This document shows, in pieces, positions 50,601 to 63,891 of a stretch of 64,000 nucleotides of DNA; the first letter of the stretch is position 1, and each line of letters starts with the position of its first letter. Both the position numbers and the translations under genes were made by a program. The notes under the pieces are model-generated. The model made no database searches. It was not told the origin of the DNA and saw nothing but the letters and a program-made list of their open reading frames with translations. Location: NCBI GenBank assembly GCA_023333565.1, contig JAJKFH010003165.1, forward strand, positions 372,001 through 436,000, given 5' to 3'. The DNA is from Puffinus mauretanicus (taxonomy: Eukaryota; Chordata; Aves; Procellariiformes; Procellariidae).

Positions 50601-53600
50601 TGCCCTTCTTTAATGTGCATAGTGCTCTCAGTTCCTATTTGAAATGGTTCCAGTGTGGTGATGGTGTCTCTTCCCCTGTGCAGTTCAGTACAGAAGGAAG
50701 AAAGGATGGCTAGAAAGGATGTTCTTACTTTTCAACCCAATTCCCAGTTCTTGCTGTGGTTGTTTCTGCATCCAACTGGTTCTGCTAGCAGAAGCAGAAA
50801 TTCTGGTCTCCCAAAGTATTTGTAGAGACCTCATACAAGATAAACATTGAATTCCTTTCCTGCTTCAGATAAAACATAGAAGAAATTTCCTTGCCTTTGG
50901 TTCTTTTAGCTATTTCTAAGAGGGTTTAATATGTTTTAATATGAGATTGGAAGTAGAGAGAACTGGATTAAATGTTCCCTAGGAACTATGTATTAAGGCC
51001 TAAAAGGGGGGAATACACTACTGCAGACTTAGAGTTGCTGCCAAATAATCTCTTTACTTGCTCCTGAATTTCAGGGGATGGGCTGTTGCTGGTAGTTGGC
51101 CAGATGTCCCATTTTGCTGGTAGTTCAGTGGAACTCGGAGATTTTGTGTTGCAGTTCTTTTACTCCATCTTCCATGACATTTTACATTTCTAAGAAATAT
51201 CTCACATAAAAACGTGATCGTGGAAGCAATGCAACTACAACTTAAAAATGCCTGTTCAGTCAGAATGTCTGTAACATTCACCTTTCTTGCACGTATGTAT
51301 TATGCTGCAATCCTCTCCCCCCAAGTACAAAGTTATGCCTGTGATGCTGCAGACTTGATTCTTCCTTGTCCAGGACGTCGCACATTGCTTTCAGTTATGC
51401 CAACCGCTTATACAGTCCTGCCCAAAAGGAATTCTTCACTTGCTGGTGGTGCTGTTTCTCATGAGCTTTTCCGAGCTCCAGTAGAAGGAATTACACCCTG
51501 AAGTCGCAAGTACAAGTTGTCATACAAACAATTAGTCTTAATTTCAGAAACTGGTTTCCTCACGGTACATGCAAATATAGAAACCAGCCTCATCTTCAGA
51601 AGAAGAGTTTGTGATTGGTTGAAGACACTTTGAAGATTGGAGAAAAATGGCAATAGGTCTTTTCTACCGAAAGCATTCTTAAAAGAAATTAAAAAAACCT
51701 TTCTGGCACAGTAGAAATTTAATGTACAAATGAAGCAACGACCTCTAGGTTTCCTACTGAAAGAAAAATGGCTTACTCTCATGCATTGGTGACATTGTCA
51801 AGAATGCTCACCCTTTTAGAATTATTTCCCCATAAAGCAGCTGACAGTTTAGCATGCCTTTAGTTTGCCTCAGGCAAACTGAGAAGACATTAAGCAATTT
51901 TGTTGAGCATAATTTTTCTCTTAATCAACCTTATTGGTAAGTATTCATCCTTTTTGATGGCAGTCTTGTATAATGGCTAGTTGCAAACATCTCTTCTTGG
52001 AAGAAGCTTTAATAAAAAGCAACCTAAATTTCCCTAACAGCCTTTGTGAAGGATAAACACATATATAATCCATATGGATTTGTTCACTCATGTCTTTTTT
52101 AATTTGCAAAAGCTTCTCAGTCATTATATGAAATATATTTCAAATATTGGCATCCTCATCTACTGTTGCATTAATAGGGGTCCAATTCTTTGAATAGAAA
52201 TTGAGAAAAGCAAGACGCTTTGATACAGCTGCTTAAGTTTGGATTTTTAAGTGTGATTTTTGGCATGCTGGTCTGAATATTTTGGCTGAAAGAATTACAG
52301 AGGGGCCAAGACTATTGCCCAAAATGTGAAATACAGTCTGTCAAAAGGAAACATCCAGAACGCTGTTTTCCTTCTGATTTCTTAAAAGCGTAAGTTACTA
52401 GGGAATATGCTATTTGATGCTGTGGCAAAATTCTGTCTTCACGATTGTGTGCTAATTCATCAACCGTCTACCCTGTCTAACCGGCTCTGTTGTCTCCGGT
52501 GGTCCTGCCTGGATAGTCCAAAGGAAAGAAATTCTTGTAGGCTTTCTCCTAGGTAGAACAGCAGCCTGTGAGGGAGTCTCAGCCGCTCCTGAAGGGTGGT
52601 TATAGCTAGAGTATGAAGTTCAAGGCCTCCATCCCTTCGTGTATTCTTACATAGCTGGAATTGCTGAGCTGGTACGCAGAGACGTGTGCAGTGGAGCTCT
52701 GGGTAGATGATAGACCATGACATTGCTATTTGGGTATTCTCTTGGAGACCTGGCTGTTGCAGCGGAATAATTGCTTGGACTCAGTCCATTCTTTGAAGTC
52801 GGTGAGCGCACGTGCATCAGCCTCAACTATTAATTTCGGCAGGACAGGAGCAGCGCAGAAGTCTTGCTTGGCCAGAAGTGGAGAAAGACTTGCTTGCCTT
52901 GAACTTTGAGTGTGTAATCGAGATTGTCTGTGGATGGATTCTGTTACTTACACAGTCACAGAAGGATTTTTTCCCCTTTAATCATGAATCATTTTCTTCT
53001 AAGAAAGCGAGCAAACAGAGTAAGTGAGAACATACGTAGTTTTTTAAAAGAAAATACTTTTCAGCCTAATGATGCCAATACCACTGCTGGTTTCCTAAAC
53101 TACACTGAGATCTTTTGCTTACAAAGCCTTTTGAAAAGCCGAAGTACACAAAACTGCTATCCCCTGACTATTGTTTACAGCCATCCCAAAGAAATACCTT
53201 TGTGGGGAGGAAGGGATGACAAAAGTGGAAAGGATTAGTAGGGATGTTTTTCCAAATAGAGTTCAGAGTGGTCCTCCTTAATTTTTAGACTTTGTTTTAA
53301 ATAAAAGCAACAGTTTACCAAAATCAGGGTTCAATAAAGATGTGAGGCAAAAGTCTATCAGGGACTGTTAAAAATTGAGTTACACCACTGTCTTGGGTTG
53401 TCCCTAAGCTGCACCTTACTGGAAGCTGGGAGGGGATAACAAAATATTGATTTATTCATGGACTTTTCTTATACTGTCCTCTAGGCAGTTGCCACTGGGT
53501 GATGGCATAGGAAGCCAACTAGACCTCTGATCTGTTTAGAGCGATTTTTAGAATCTTTCCACATGCTTATATTAAGATCAAGATTGAAATACCAGTCCTG

Positions 53601-56600
53601 ACATTCAGCTTTCGGCTATCCTGTGCATCCTTTTTCCTTGGTACGGAAATCACCCCCGTGGCTCATCTCCACCAAAGTTTACTGCCATCGAGGTCTGCCA
53701 GCAGCTCTTAATTGTGTGATCACTCCCTAGCTGTAAGTCAAAAGGGGTCAAGTTGGAAGAGCCCTACTGCTAAGCTGTTTAATGTAACTTAGTTTATTTG
53801 TAGTGAAAAGGATTAAGAGAACCACTCGCTTGTGCAATTAGATGAGCAGATCTACGGAGGTGGCAAACTCCACAGGTGTGAGCATTCATAAAGCAATGTT
53901 GCCACTGCTAGAAGAGAATGTGTGAGCACAGTTTCATAGTACTTGGAGCCGTCAAGGATTTTTCCTGCTTTGGTATGAAAACAATCCCTTTGCATTTCTT
54001 TTATGGCACGTTAGCCAGCTTTCACTATTATGAAACATCTAAAAAAGCATGTGCTTATTTTCCTTGCTGAACATAGAAGATTACGCTCTTTGGGGGCAAA
54101 CCCACGGAAGGGTTTATCCCAAGTTTTCTAATTATTTTCTTCATTGCTATTCTCTGTGTAAAAGTTAGTGTCTGAGTTTGCAGATTTGCAGACACTGTGC
54201 CAAGGGACATACTTGGAAAATTCAGGTTCATACCCTTTGCTTTGGTGTGAGCCATAGCAGGAATCGGAGGCCCAAGATTCGGTCGGCCCTTTTGGTCTAG
54301 ACATGTACAAGCATTCAGCAGGAAACAGTCCGTGCCTTGTATTTCATTAATTTTGATTCTTACATAGCTAAGTCTTATTCCCATCCTTTGCACTGGACAG
54401 GAAAAGATCTCCTGGGTCATCATGTCTAGTTTTTGCTACCTCCGGCAACCACATCATCTAATCCATTTCAGAAGCTAATGAGGCTCCACTTTAAAACAAA
54501 TTCCATTTCCTGTAACCGCCGCTTCTGCTAGTTAAGACTGCATGGCTCGCTTCTTACTTGCAAAGCATAATAAAATACAAAGACTGCCACAAGTTTAAGT
54601 TGTCCTTTGTAAGAGAGCTCCAAAAATCTAAACGCAGGTACAGATTATGTGTCTTGAGGGGTTTTTTTGTATTAATTATGGTATTATAATATCTTCCCCC
54701 TGCACAGAAGGAAAGAAGTTAATGTTGTGACAGAAGTATGTTTTTACTTAAGAAATAATTCATCAAAGGCCACACTTCTGATCTGTAGCATATTGCATGA
54801 AGTGGTTGAGTAATAAACGAAGGCTCCCATCCCACTATCCTCCTTTCGTGCAAAGTGGTGAGGTTGAGCTAAAACTTCAGCCAGTTATGCTGCAATGCAC
54901 TCAAAACACAAAACTTTGATGAGTTGCTCCAAACAGAATAATCCTTACATGGTTGCAGAATATAAATCTGAAATGGACTATAAACCAAAAGCAACCAAAA
55001 AAATAATAGGCATTATATCATTATTACATCTGGGAAGACAGTAATATTCATGACTTCTAAAGAATTTTCTATATATCTGTTGATGAATTTAGGACTTCCA
55101 GTAATGCCAGATCAGCCTGTGCTAGAGACAAGAAAGTATTCGTTATACGGAGTCTTCCTGAGCATAACATGACGTTTTCATTTGTACTGCTCTGCCGCAG
55201 AGCTGTGTCTCCGCAGTGCCACAGCTGGTTTGTGGTCCTGTTTTGGTGTTACCACCCCAGGAATTCCAGGGGCACACATGAAGTCCTCCCTTGGCACCTC
55301 CTCTGAGAAGCCCTGCAGCTGAGCAGCACTCACGGTGGCTGTTTTTATCATGATATATCCGTTCTCTGGTCTTCGTTACGTTATCTTTTTTTGCTGGCCG
55401 TTGAACTCAGAACGTGCAAGCCATTCTGCCCATTTTGAGGCTTGCTCTTGCTCTGAAAGCCATGATGCTGAGTGCCTGATGTGTGTGACATGACTGGGTG
55501 CCATGGCAACAGGCCGTGATATCATAAATGCCGGATGATTAATTCATTTCAGGAACACACCGGAAAGAACAGCTGCATTGTGCTAGAGAAAGTCCTTACT
55601 CCAGAACTGCTCTCCTCCACCAGCAAAGAAAACAGAGCAAGTGACTGACAAAATAAATGCTCGGTGCTCCCTCCTTTGCTTGTTCTGTTGAGCAGATCCC
55701 TCTTCAGGTCATCTACAGCTCCAGTGTGAGAGCATAAACATGTATCTCCGGAGTGCAAAAGTGCTTCTATAGAGTACTTTTCAAGAGAGTAGTTATTTGC
55801 CCTTCAAAAGTGTGTTTTACTACACAGACCTGCTCTAGGAAGATGTCCGATACCTTCCCTATCAACAGCAGTTAAATCTTGTTTGGAAGGGGAAAAAGAG
55901 CTGCCTTACTGTAGTCTCTTCCTTTCAATAGCTCTTTTAGTCTAGCAGTGTTACTTGCATTATTCAAGTCTAGCAAAATGACATCTGTTTCTACAGCATG
56001 GCTATGGCTAAAGCTTTTTCGTGGTAAATACATTGATAATAATTAACTGCACCAGTGGCTTGTGTTACATTGTGGAAACTGTCATTCCAGGCATAGCCAG
56101 CAGTGCGATAGTCCCCATCAGCGTAACTGAATTGTTCACGGCAGTTCAAGAAGATACCACATCCTACCGGAATAAAACATACCAAGAGTTTGTTGAAACT
56201 TTAAAATACCATATTAAAAACCAGTAATGGAACAATTTTGTTTAGCTAGTTTAACTTCATGCCTGGCTTTTGAAGCATGAAATGATGCAAAGCCACTATA
56301 AACCTAGAAAACATACAAGAGAATCTCAAGTATAATGCAGATGTTTTTTTTCTAATAGGGTGCCCAAAATTCTAATTGTGAAGAAAAAGTGTCGAAGAAA
56401 ATTGTGTTAGGTTTGTTGTTTTTCCAATATAATTTTCATTTCCTGGTTTCCAGAAATAAAACTTGAGAATTTTTTTATACTTCTTAACCGAGCAACCTTT
56501 AAAATGTTGAACGGCTTAGCAGTCGCACTCTGCAGGGCTTGAAATAACATCTGAATGCATACTGAATGTAGGAAAAACGCCTACACTGCCTTTCCCACTA

Positions 56601-57531
56601 CTGCCATCCCCACGAAGCTACCTGGAATTAAATGGCTATGCACTATGATGCATTTTTATGGCAACGTCCATCATACTTTAGATCTCCAAGGATCCAGCTG
56701 AGAAGTTTCCAGGGTTTCTCCTACTTCAGTCCACCTATGCTCTCTTCTTGCTCCCTCATCTTCTTTTTCACAAAGGCTCCTGCCTAGCTTGTATCCCTCC
56801 ACCCCAGCGCAGGCTCTTCCGCAGCCTGATTCTGCTCTCTCATCTCTCGGCTCCTTCACTCCTGTCCGCTTCCCACACGTAGGGCACGAAATGTTGTCTG
56901 GACACTCAGTAGCCAGCAGAGCAAACAAGAAGGACTAATCCAGATGACCAGAAAAATGACAGTGCCTCTGGCACTATAAATGCTGAAAGCAGAAAGTGCT
57001 GAGACCCTTTCGACAGCATTGTCCCTGACCTGTCGGAGGCTGAGGGAAGATCACTCTCTCCTCTTTGCCTAATTAAACCACGAAACTTCCTCACTGCTGT
57101 GCAAGGGAAGGGTGTCGCTGCTAGTTCATCTCTCCCCACTCCGGGTAGACTCCAGGCAATCACTCGGAGTAAATATCCCCACTTGTCTTAACTACTGACC
57201 GAAGCCTTTCTAAAGTCGCAGTGCAGGGAAACCACCACGATCCTGTTGAGCACCGGGGGAAGCTTTTGTAAGACTTTCCCTAGTGGGAGGAACAATTACT
57301 GGATACAGAGCCTGGACTTCACAATCCATCTGTTTAATTTATAGTGTGTCTCAGCAGTACATCTCTGTCAACTCCATCTCTCCAACGGCAAGACGTAACT
57401 GTAATTTAGGAGCTCAGCCATTTGAAAGACCATCCGGGCAACCATGATCTATTCCCAGCCAGCAGATGAGGACGTTGCTAAGGCAGTTTCTCAATTTAAG
57501 AATGATTTTATCTGTTTTTCTCTCTTTTCAG
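50601..57531. other. Downstream intergenic DNA, nothing firmly recognised
   Basis: No exon of GPM6B, the expected syntenic neighbour, was found. A mildly CpG-enriched patch lies at about 52440-52870, with an 87-codon minus frame that I cannot assign. Confidence 0.5.
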
Positions 57532-57618
57532 CCCTCTTTGCCAGCTGGCATCCCGTTTCCTACTTTTCCAGTGGGCATTGCTTCAGCTCAGCGTGATCCT
57601 TCGGAGGGGGAGCAGTAG
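57532..57618 (+). other. Possible terminal coding exon (weak)
   Basis: After a strong acceptor-like tract (CTGTTTTTCTCTCTTTTCAG) a frame reads PSLPAGIPFPTFPVGIASA, then QRDPSEGEQ, and stops at TAG (57616-57618). No upstream partner exon or known protein is seen. A 28-codon open frame is common by chance. Confidence 0.12.
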
Positions 57619-58479
57619 CCTATTTAGAGCTTAAAACACATAGAGATTTACTGGCTGGAACCCCAGAGAACAACCTAGCAAGAGGCTGATGAGGGCGCTT
57701 AGCCAGATCATCTCCAAAACACTACTGTTAAAAGAACCTGATGTGCATGTTAAGTAAACATCAACTATGCAAAACCCAGCACATGTAACATGCAGATAAC
57801 AGCATAAGGTAATGGGTCCTATCTCCAAATAAATAATAGCACTCTCATAACCACAGGCAGTTCCAGTATTTTCTGTTCACTTTCAATGTCCTCTGAATGG
57901 GTCATATCTATAACACAATAAGACTCCCACAGGCTCCAGCAGGAGAAGAAATTTCTCGTGCACACCAACAGGCAAAAACTCTAGAACACATGTGATCCAG
58001 GAAGCGATTACATGAAGGCGTTGATAATGTCATTTGCATATAAAATAATAACAACAAGAATGGAAGCTAAATTATCCCATATATACAGAAACCCTGGGTG
58101 TTCAGGATTGGCTACTCATTATTCTCTTGTCATATAAAGCAATTCAGTCTGCAGCTGCATTTCTCTCTTACAAATCCAATTCAATCAAGAGAACCGAAAC
58201 ATCATTAGCAAACCCACTGATTTATCTGCCAGTAAAGTGCTGATACAGGCTTCTATTCCCGCTGCTAATAAATTCTCTGCATAGCAGTGTTTGCTCTCTC
58301 TAGGGATCTCCCATTATTATAATGGCTACAGGTTTCTAACTTTACCATTGGAATTTTTAAGCCTGAAAATCTATAATAGTAGGGTCCAAAGCCTGGGGGA
58401 GTCACAGGAAAGAAAGAAGGACACAAGCCCGGAACACGTACCCAGTTGCTACAGAGGTGCGGCTATGTGGAACTGCAGG

Positions 58480-59173
58480 TGAAGCAGCAGCTGGTGCCTT
58501 AAAAACTGCTGTAGTGAGACCTGGTTTTTTCCTTTCTGAAATATCACCATCGTCTCCTGTTCTGCTCATCACTTCCGATGTCCCTCAGTGGGCCCCCCAG
58601 GGCCTTGCCTCCCTCTCGGTACCTTGCCCTGGCGCCTGCTTGGATTCTTGCCTTAACCGCCAGCCTGCCGGGCTCACTTACCTCTGCTCCGGCCTCTCTC
58701 TTCTCCTGCAGAAGGGCAGCAGCTCTGGAAACGCCTGCCCGGCGTCGTCTCCTGTTCCTCCTGCACGTCGCCTCCCACCAGGGCTCCGGGCGGTCGCCTC
58801 CCGGCTCATCACAGCATCATCCCGTTGCTGCCTTCACGCGGGTCAGCCCTCACACGCTATTTCAAGGCCTGGGCACACGCTTCTGCCTCCTTCTCAAGGT
58901 CGGCTCCGAACTGGGAAGGCTCAAGGGCTGCCAGAAGTGCCGTTGCCTTTTGGGAATAATTTCCCAAGCTGCAGTTTACGTAACTCCCTTAACGGTCCTG
59001 GGTCATTTTGTCTGCCAGGTTCATGTGATGTTTGGTTTGCCTGTGGCCCTTTCGTCTTTTAAACACAAAGAAGTTATTTCCTTGGAATATGGGAGGCCAG
59101 AATTAACATTCTGGGCTATCTGGCAGCTAAGAAGCACTCGAGTTTGGCCTGAACTTAATTTAAAAAAAAAAAA
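58480..59173 (+). other. GC-rich block followed by an A-run
   Basis: From about 58,570 to 58,930 the GC and CpG content rises well above its surroundings. Two overlapping frames (201 and 211 codons) are open in it and share no recognised domain. A run of 12 A lies at 59162-59173, without AATAAA just before it. It could be an orphan CpG island, for example of the next gene, or an old retrocopy. No protein is called. Confidence 0.3.
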
Positions 59174-62100
59174 GGTACAAAAAGTAAGAATCCAAATCCA
59201 CCTATGTCAGTAGCTCATGTTTAATATAGCTTTAATAAAAAGTTTTATTACATTCCTCTCTTGGAATGGTATTATTTTTCTGTTTGCTGAACATGATATC
59301 CAAGATAACAAGAATCAGATAACAAGAGTCTTAAAAAAAGGAGATCTTTATTTTAAAAATACAGGCTCTCCAATCTATATATGCTATAAATGAGAGATAA
59401 AATGATTACTAATGTAAGATACTTGCCACTTCCATTTTTTTACTTTTTCATCTCTCCTAATTGGAGAATGGATCTCTATGGGTGACTAGTGTGTTCTGCT
59501 TTTTTATTTTGAATCATACGCTCATGCATTTGCAAAAATTCAGCGTCTGGACTGAAAATCGGAGGAAAATGCTTATGTTTAGAATAGCTGTTTGGAATTT
59601 TTTTTTTTTTGATGTTTACTAGTCTAGGGAATGAGATGTTAAACTGATTATCCAAAACCAAGATTTAATATCGAACTTCATCTCATTGTTATTTTTCAAG
59701 TTCCTCAGTTGCATTCTCATCCTGGTGGACTTTCCTGGAAGGCTCTCACTCATCTGACCAGAGTGGCTCGTGCTTTTTTATTTCTGAATGTCACATTTCT
59801 GGCAGGTCTAATGTGTTTGGCTTCCTGTAAAGTCAGAAGGAGGCAAAGTGTGTTTCCATGATGCCAGCAGACCTGAAGCCTTCCTTCCAAAACCACACCT
59901 CAAGAGCTGAAGGAGGACGTTGTGGTTTAGTCCCATTTCTATTACCTACCAGTAAAGAACCTGCAGGGTTGCACCGGACGCCATAGCTCCCACAGCGCAG
60001 GACACCCATCCTCTGCAGCCTGTTTGCGCTACGCTGCTGGGCACGCCGAGCGAGTCACACTGCTGCTGAGTTACTGAGTCATTCCCGTCTTTTCTCCAAC
60101 ACATTACATTTTTTGCCACAAACCACAACTCTGATTATAGCCATTTGCTAGAACTGGACTGTGCAAAGCGCGAAGAGCAGTACAGAAGCCACAAAACATA
60201 GTGTGTGCAGGGGGTGAAAACCCCAACACAAAACCCAAATGAGCATTTTGAAACGTATATTGGTAGAAAACTAAAGCTGGGTAGCCCATTATGAGAGAAT
60301 TTAACTCAGCTTTATGATACAGTTTAAGTCTTAGGCAGCATTCATGTTTACAGAACAGAATTAAAACCCTCTGTAGTAAGTTACGAGCTTTTGCCTATTG
60401 ACAGAGGTGAAAAAATGAGAACTAAAATGAAATCAGCTGGCTGTTACTCAGCCTCCACTGCCCAACTGGATCAGGAAAAGTGTTAAAATGAGTCCTGCTA
60501 TTTTCCTTCCCAGCTCTTTGAGTTTGGTTTTCAGTTTGCAAAAAAAGCCACCTGAGAATGTTCTTAAATGCTCTCTGTGCCTCCCATCAAAGGAGATTTC
60601 TACTTTGGAAAAAGAGAGCGAGCCTTGTCTCAAAACGTACTTTTGCCAGGAATTCTGTCCTGATTAGGCTGCCTTGGAGCACTTTCTTGGGTGGGTGCCA
60701 TACTTAAGTTATTGGATGGCAGCCATGTGTTCAACACTCTTAAAATAAAGTCTATTCCCTTAATTTGCAACTCAACATAAAACTTAGGTTAAGTCTATTG
60801 ATACCACTGGAGGGTGGGGCTAACTTACATATGTATGCAATTATTTTCAGGATATTGCAATGAGTACATACATGCTCCCACAGAAGTTGCTCTGAAGTCG
60901 AATACTAATGTTCCTTGGGTATGCATTTTGCCCCCGTCTGGTTTCTTCATTTGCAAATTATTCCACATTCAAATCTCCCCACTGGTACTAATGAAAATGT
61001 TGGATAATCCGTACATCTGAGTCAGCTCCTACTAAAGCCACTAGGCTGGCCTCACCAGCCCACACGATCCTACCCCACAACAGGAACTTTGCAAAGCACT
61101 TCAGTAAATGTTTATATCCAAGCCTGCTAGACTGAGCCCATCACCTCTGCCCAAACTAAGTGCATTTTTGAACCTACATGTTTTAGAATGAGGCATGTGG
61201 AAGAACGCCTTCACCAGGATCATTTTATCATGACTCGCATAGCAGGAGGTAAGACTTCTCTCCCTCACTTGGAGAAAGGGTTGTCAGCATTTCTCATCCA
61301 CATTTCACAGATCCATCAAAGAGGATGAAACAAGGTGGGCTGCACATGGAAGGAAAGGTCATACTGACTTGTATTTTTTCTGTATAACAGGCATCCATTT
61401 TCAGAGATGTTAGTTTACTCTTTCACTCGCAAGCTTTCCGCTCTGTATAATGCTTTACTGAGACCATCCGCGCCCTTTCAGACCTCATGTTATCTCCTAC
61501 ATGGTTCCCTACCAGGTGTGAGGTACCTACATGGCATGCAGAGAGAAAAAGGCACAGAAGCAAGTGTGTCTATCCAGAATAAAAACAGCTAATGCCATTC
61601 TCTTCCCTCTGGTCTCCCCGCAGACCCAGATCTCTCATGCACACTCACAGAATACCCACACACATAAGCGCAAAATACTGTGCTTAGGGTAAGGTCCCTC
61701 ATGTAGAGCTAAGTGAAAGATGGTTCTTTAGTTGCCAAAGGACCTAATGTAAACATTAATCCTTCATTTTCAATGATATCTTCTCATTTTTTTTTTGTAC
61801 CTTTAAAATCACAAAGTGATATTGGTTATTCCACAAGTGACCTGAGGTATATGCAACAGAGAGAAGTCTATCTTTTAACACTGAAGAAGCATTTAGTACT
61901 CCTTAATTAACACCAAAATGGTAATCACTAATTTTCAGATAAAATTAACTATGGTTCATTGGGAAAAATTATGCATTCTGTTGAATATATAATTATATCT
62001 ATTCTAAAGCAATCACTGCTCATATTTACATATTGAGAAACCGTTGCTGGAAATATGACCTACTTGGTAATAAGAAACAGTTTTGATTTTGAAGAATATT

Positions 62101-63891
62101 TATTCCTTACACTATCGTACCTGAATGTTAAATTCCAGGAGGAGTATCTACATGGTGGCTAAACTATATCAAATTACTTCTCATTTTTTATCTTTTCCTT
62201 TCTCTCTTTTCCCCCAGACTACACAGGACCAATGATCTGAACAATTTTGTTCAGCATTTTGCTGGACGAACTTTGCAAACAGCTCTCTGCAGTGAGCATT
62301 AAGAAGGGGTTTAGGTAGCAGCAGTTGGAGTCTAAAGCGGATCAGCTTCACATAAAAGGTACAAACGACATAGGAGAGCATGAGTCATTCCCCTTAATCT
62401 ACACCAAGATGCTGAGTTCAAAACACAAAAAGGTCACCTCTTCTTTGCACACAGATGACAGTATAAAGTGATCCAATTGTCATCTTGTTTCTCTTTAACA
62501 TCCGTGGCCTCTGTAACACCACTTTGAACAGAAGATCACATGGGAGAGAAAAACCCCAGCATGCCTCGGCCGTACGTGGAATCACAGAAGCTCAGGACAG
62601 AGAGGATGGATGAACCCCCTTGAGAAAGGCCACAGAGACCACTCTCTACAACTAAAATCAGATTTTATCACTTCTGATTCCCCTAAATCTAAAATACGCT
62701 CATGCTAACATTCAAAAGGAGGCTGTTTTATGAGTCCCTGATTTTATAAGGTTTTGGAGATTTGCAGGATTTTTGCAAAATCGAGCATAGGAGTGGCACC
62801 CTAAACACTCGCTCTGATCCTCTGGAAACTGGCAATGACTGCTACCCACTGGCACTGCCGGTGTAGTAGTCAGAAGAAGTAATATTTACGATTAACTATT
62901 AGCTTCACTAGTCGCAGAGGAAGCCATGGGAGGGAGGATCATATACAGCCAACGGTAGGACACAGTGTGAGCCGAGAACCCACCAAAGCAGGCGTCCCGC
63001 TAGAACATCTTTTTATTAAACCACTGTCTTTAATGCGACTAAATGTTTCGTCAAAGCTAAAACATTAAGTGGAAACATACTGCCTTTGATTCTGTTTTTA
63101 ATTGGGAAGGTTTCCGTATCTAGGGCCATCTGTCTAGTTAGACAGCCTGAGGAAAGTCGGTAGGAGTGGAAAACAGAGACAAGCGAACAGGTAGCGGCAG
63201 CTACCACACCGTTCCATCCACAAAGAAAATAGGGATTTGTTTTAGAGCTAGGGTGTTCTCCGCTGAAGAAGTGGGGAAACACATGGAGCCTGGTAAACTA
63301 AAACAAAGAAGAATTATATGAACCAGCCTTCACTTGCTCGCAAAATCTGTTTCACCACTGATTGCTGGAAATGGTCACATATGGTAAAATACAGCGTTCC
63401 AGACTGATACCGTGCCCTCAGTTACAACTGATGAGACCCTCCCTTTCGCTCTTACCTCTCCTTGACTGATCTTGAGCTGAGATTAAATTTTCTTCTGCAA
63501 ATCAGAGGGCCTCTTTAAAACATCTCCAGAGAAGAACACACTGCTCCCGACTAGGTTAGGAGATACACCAAGCATATTGCTACAGGGAGTGAAGGTGTTT
63601 CTTGAAATACCTGGTGTCATCACACTAGTATTAGGGTAACACTACAAATACAGAAATGTTTGCAGGTTGATACCCAAGCTATGGAAAAGGTTTTGAGCAC
63701 CCAGCATAGACAATGAATGACATTAATCAATGCAGAATTCTTAACCTTCACCTTCCCTTTTATAGATAAAATCTGCAATGGCACCAGGTCATTTTATAAT
63801 CCCTTGAAGGCAAGATTGTCTGGATCAATCTGGCTTCCAGTGTAATTTACAGGAGGCCGTTAGCCCTGCCTTACACCAGCTTGTCGTGGTT
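59174..63891. other. Intergenic, nothing recognised
   Basis: AT-rich sequence without recognised genes or repeats up to the partial LTR. Short open frames on both strands lack support. Confidence 0.5.

Noticed and set aside
52460..52723. 87-codon minus frame, Leu/Arg/Gln-rich, in a mildly CpG-rich patch
   Set aside because: It looks slightly protein-like, but no family, splice sites or neighbours support it.
58457..59213. 201- and 211-codon overlapping plus frames
   Set aside because: Two long frames over the same bases show a compositional cause, and neither resembles a known protein. Kept only as a GC-rich block.
62575..62660. AATCACAGAAGCTCAGGAC as a CR1 tail
   Set aside because: Only the first few bases resemble the CR1 end (AATCACAGAAT..). 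The following GGTTGGAA and ATCATC..TCCAAC blocks are missing.
46831..63891. Provirus between the two LTRs
   Set aside because: The interval contains GEMIN8 exon 4 and unique DNA and no retroviral gene signatures, so the LTRs are independent insertions.
48715..63891. GPM6B exons, expected from human synteny
   Set aside because: I looked for its N-terminal motif (CFECCIKCLGGVPYAS) and its long first exon and found neither. The gene must start beyond the window or is not adjacent here.
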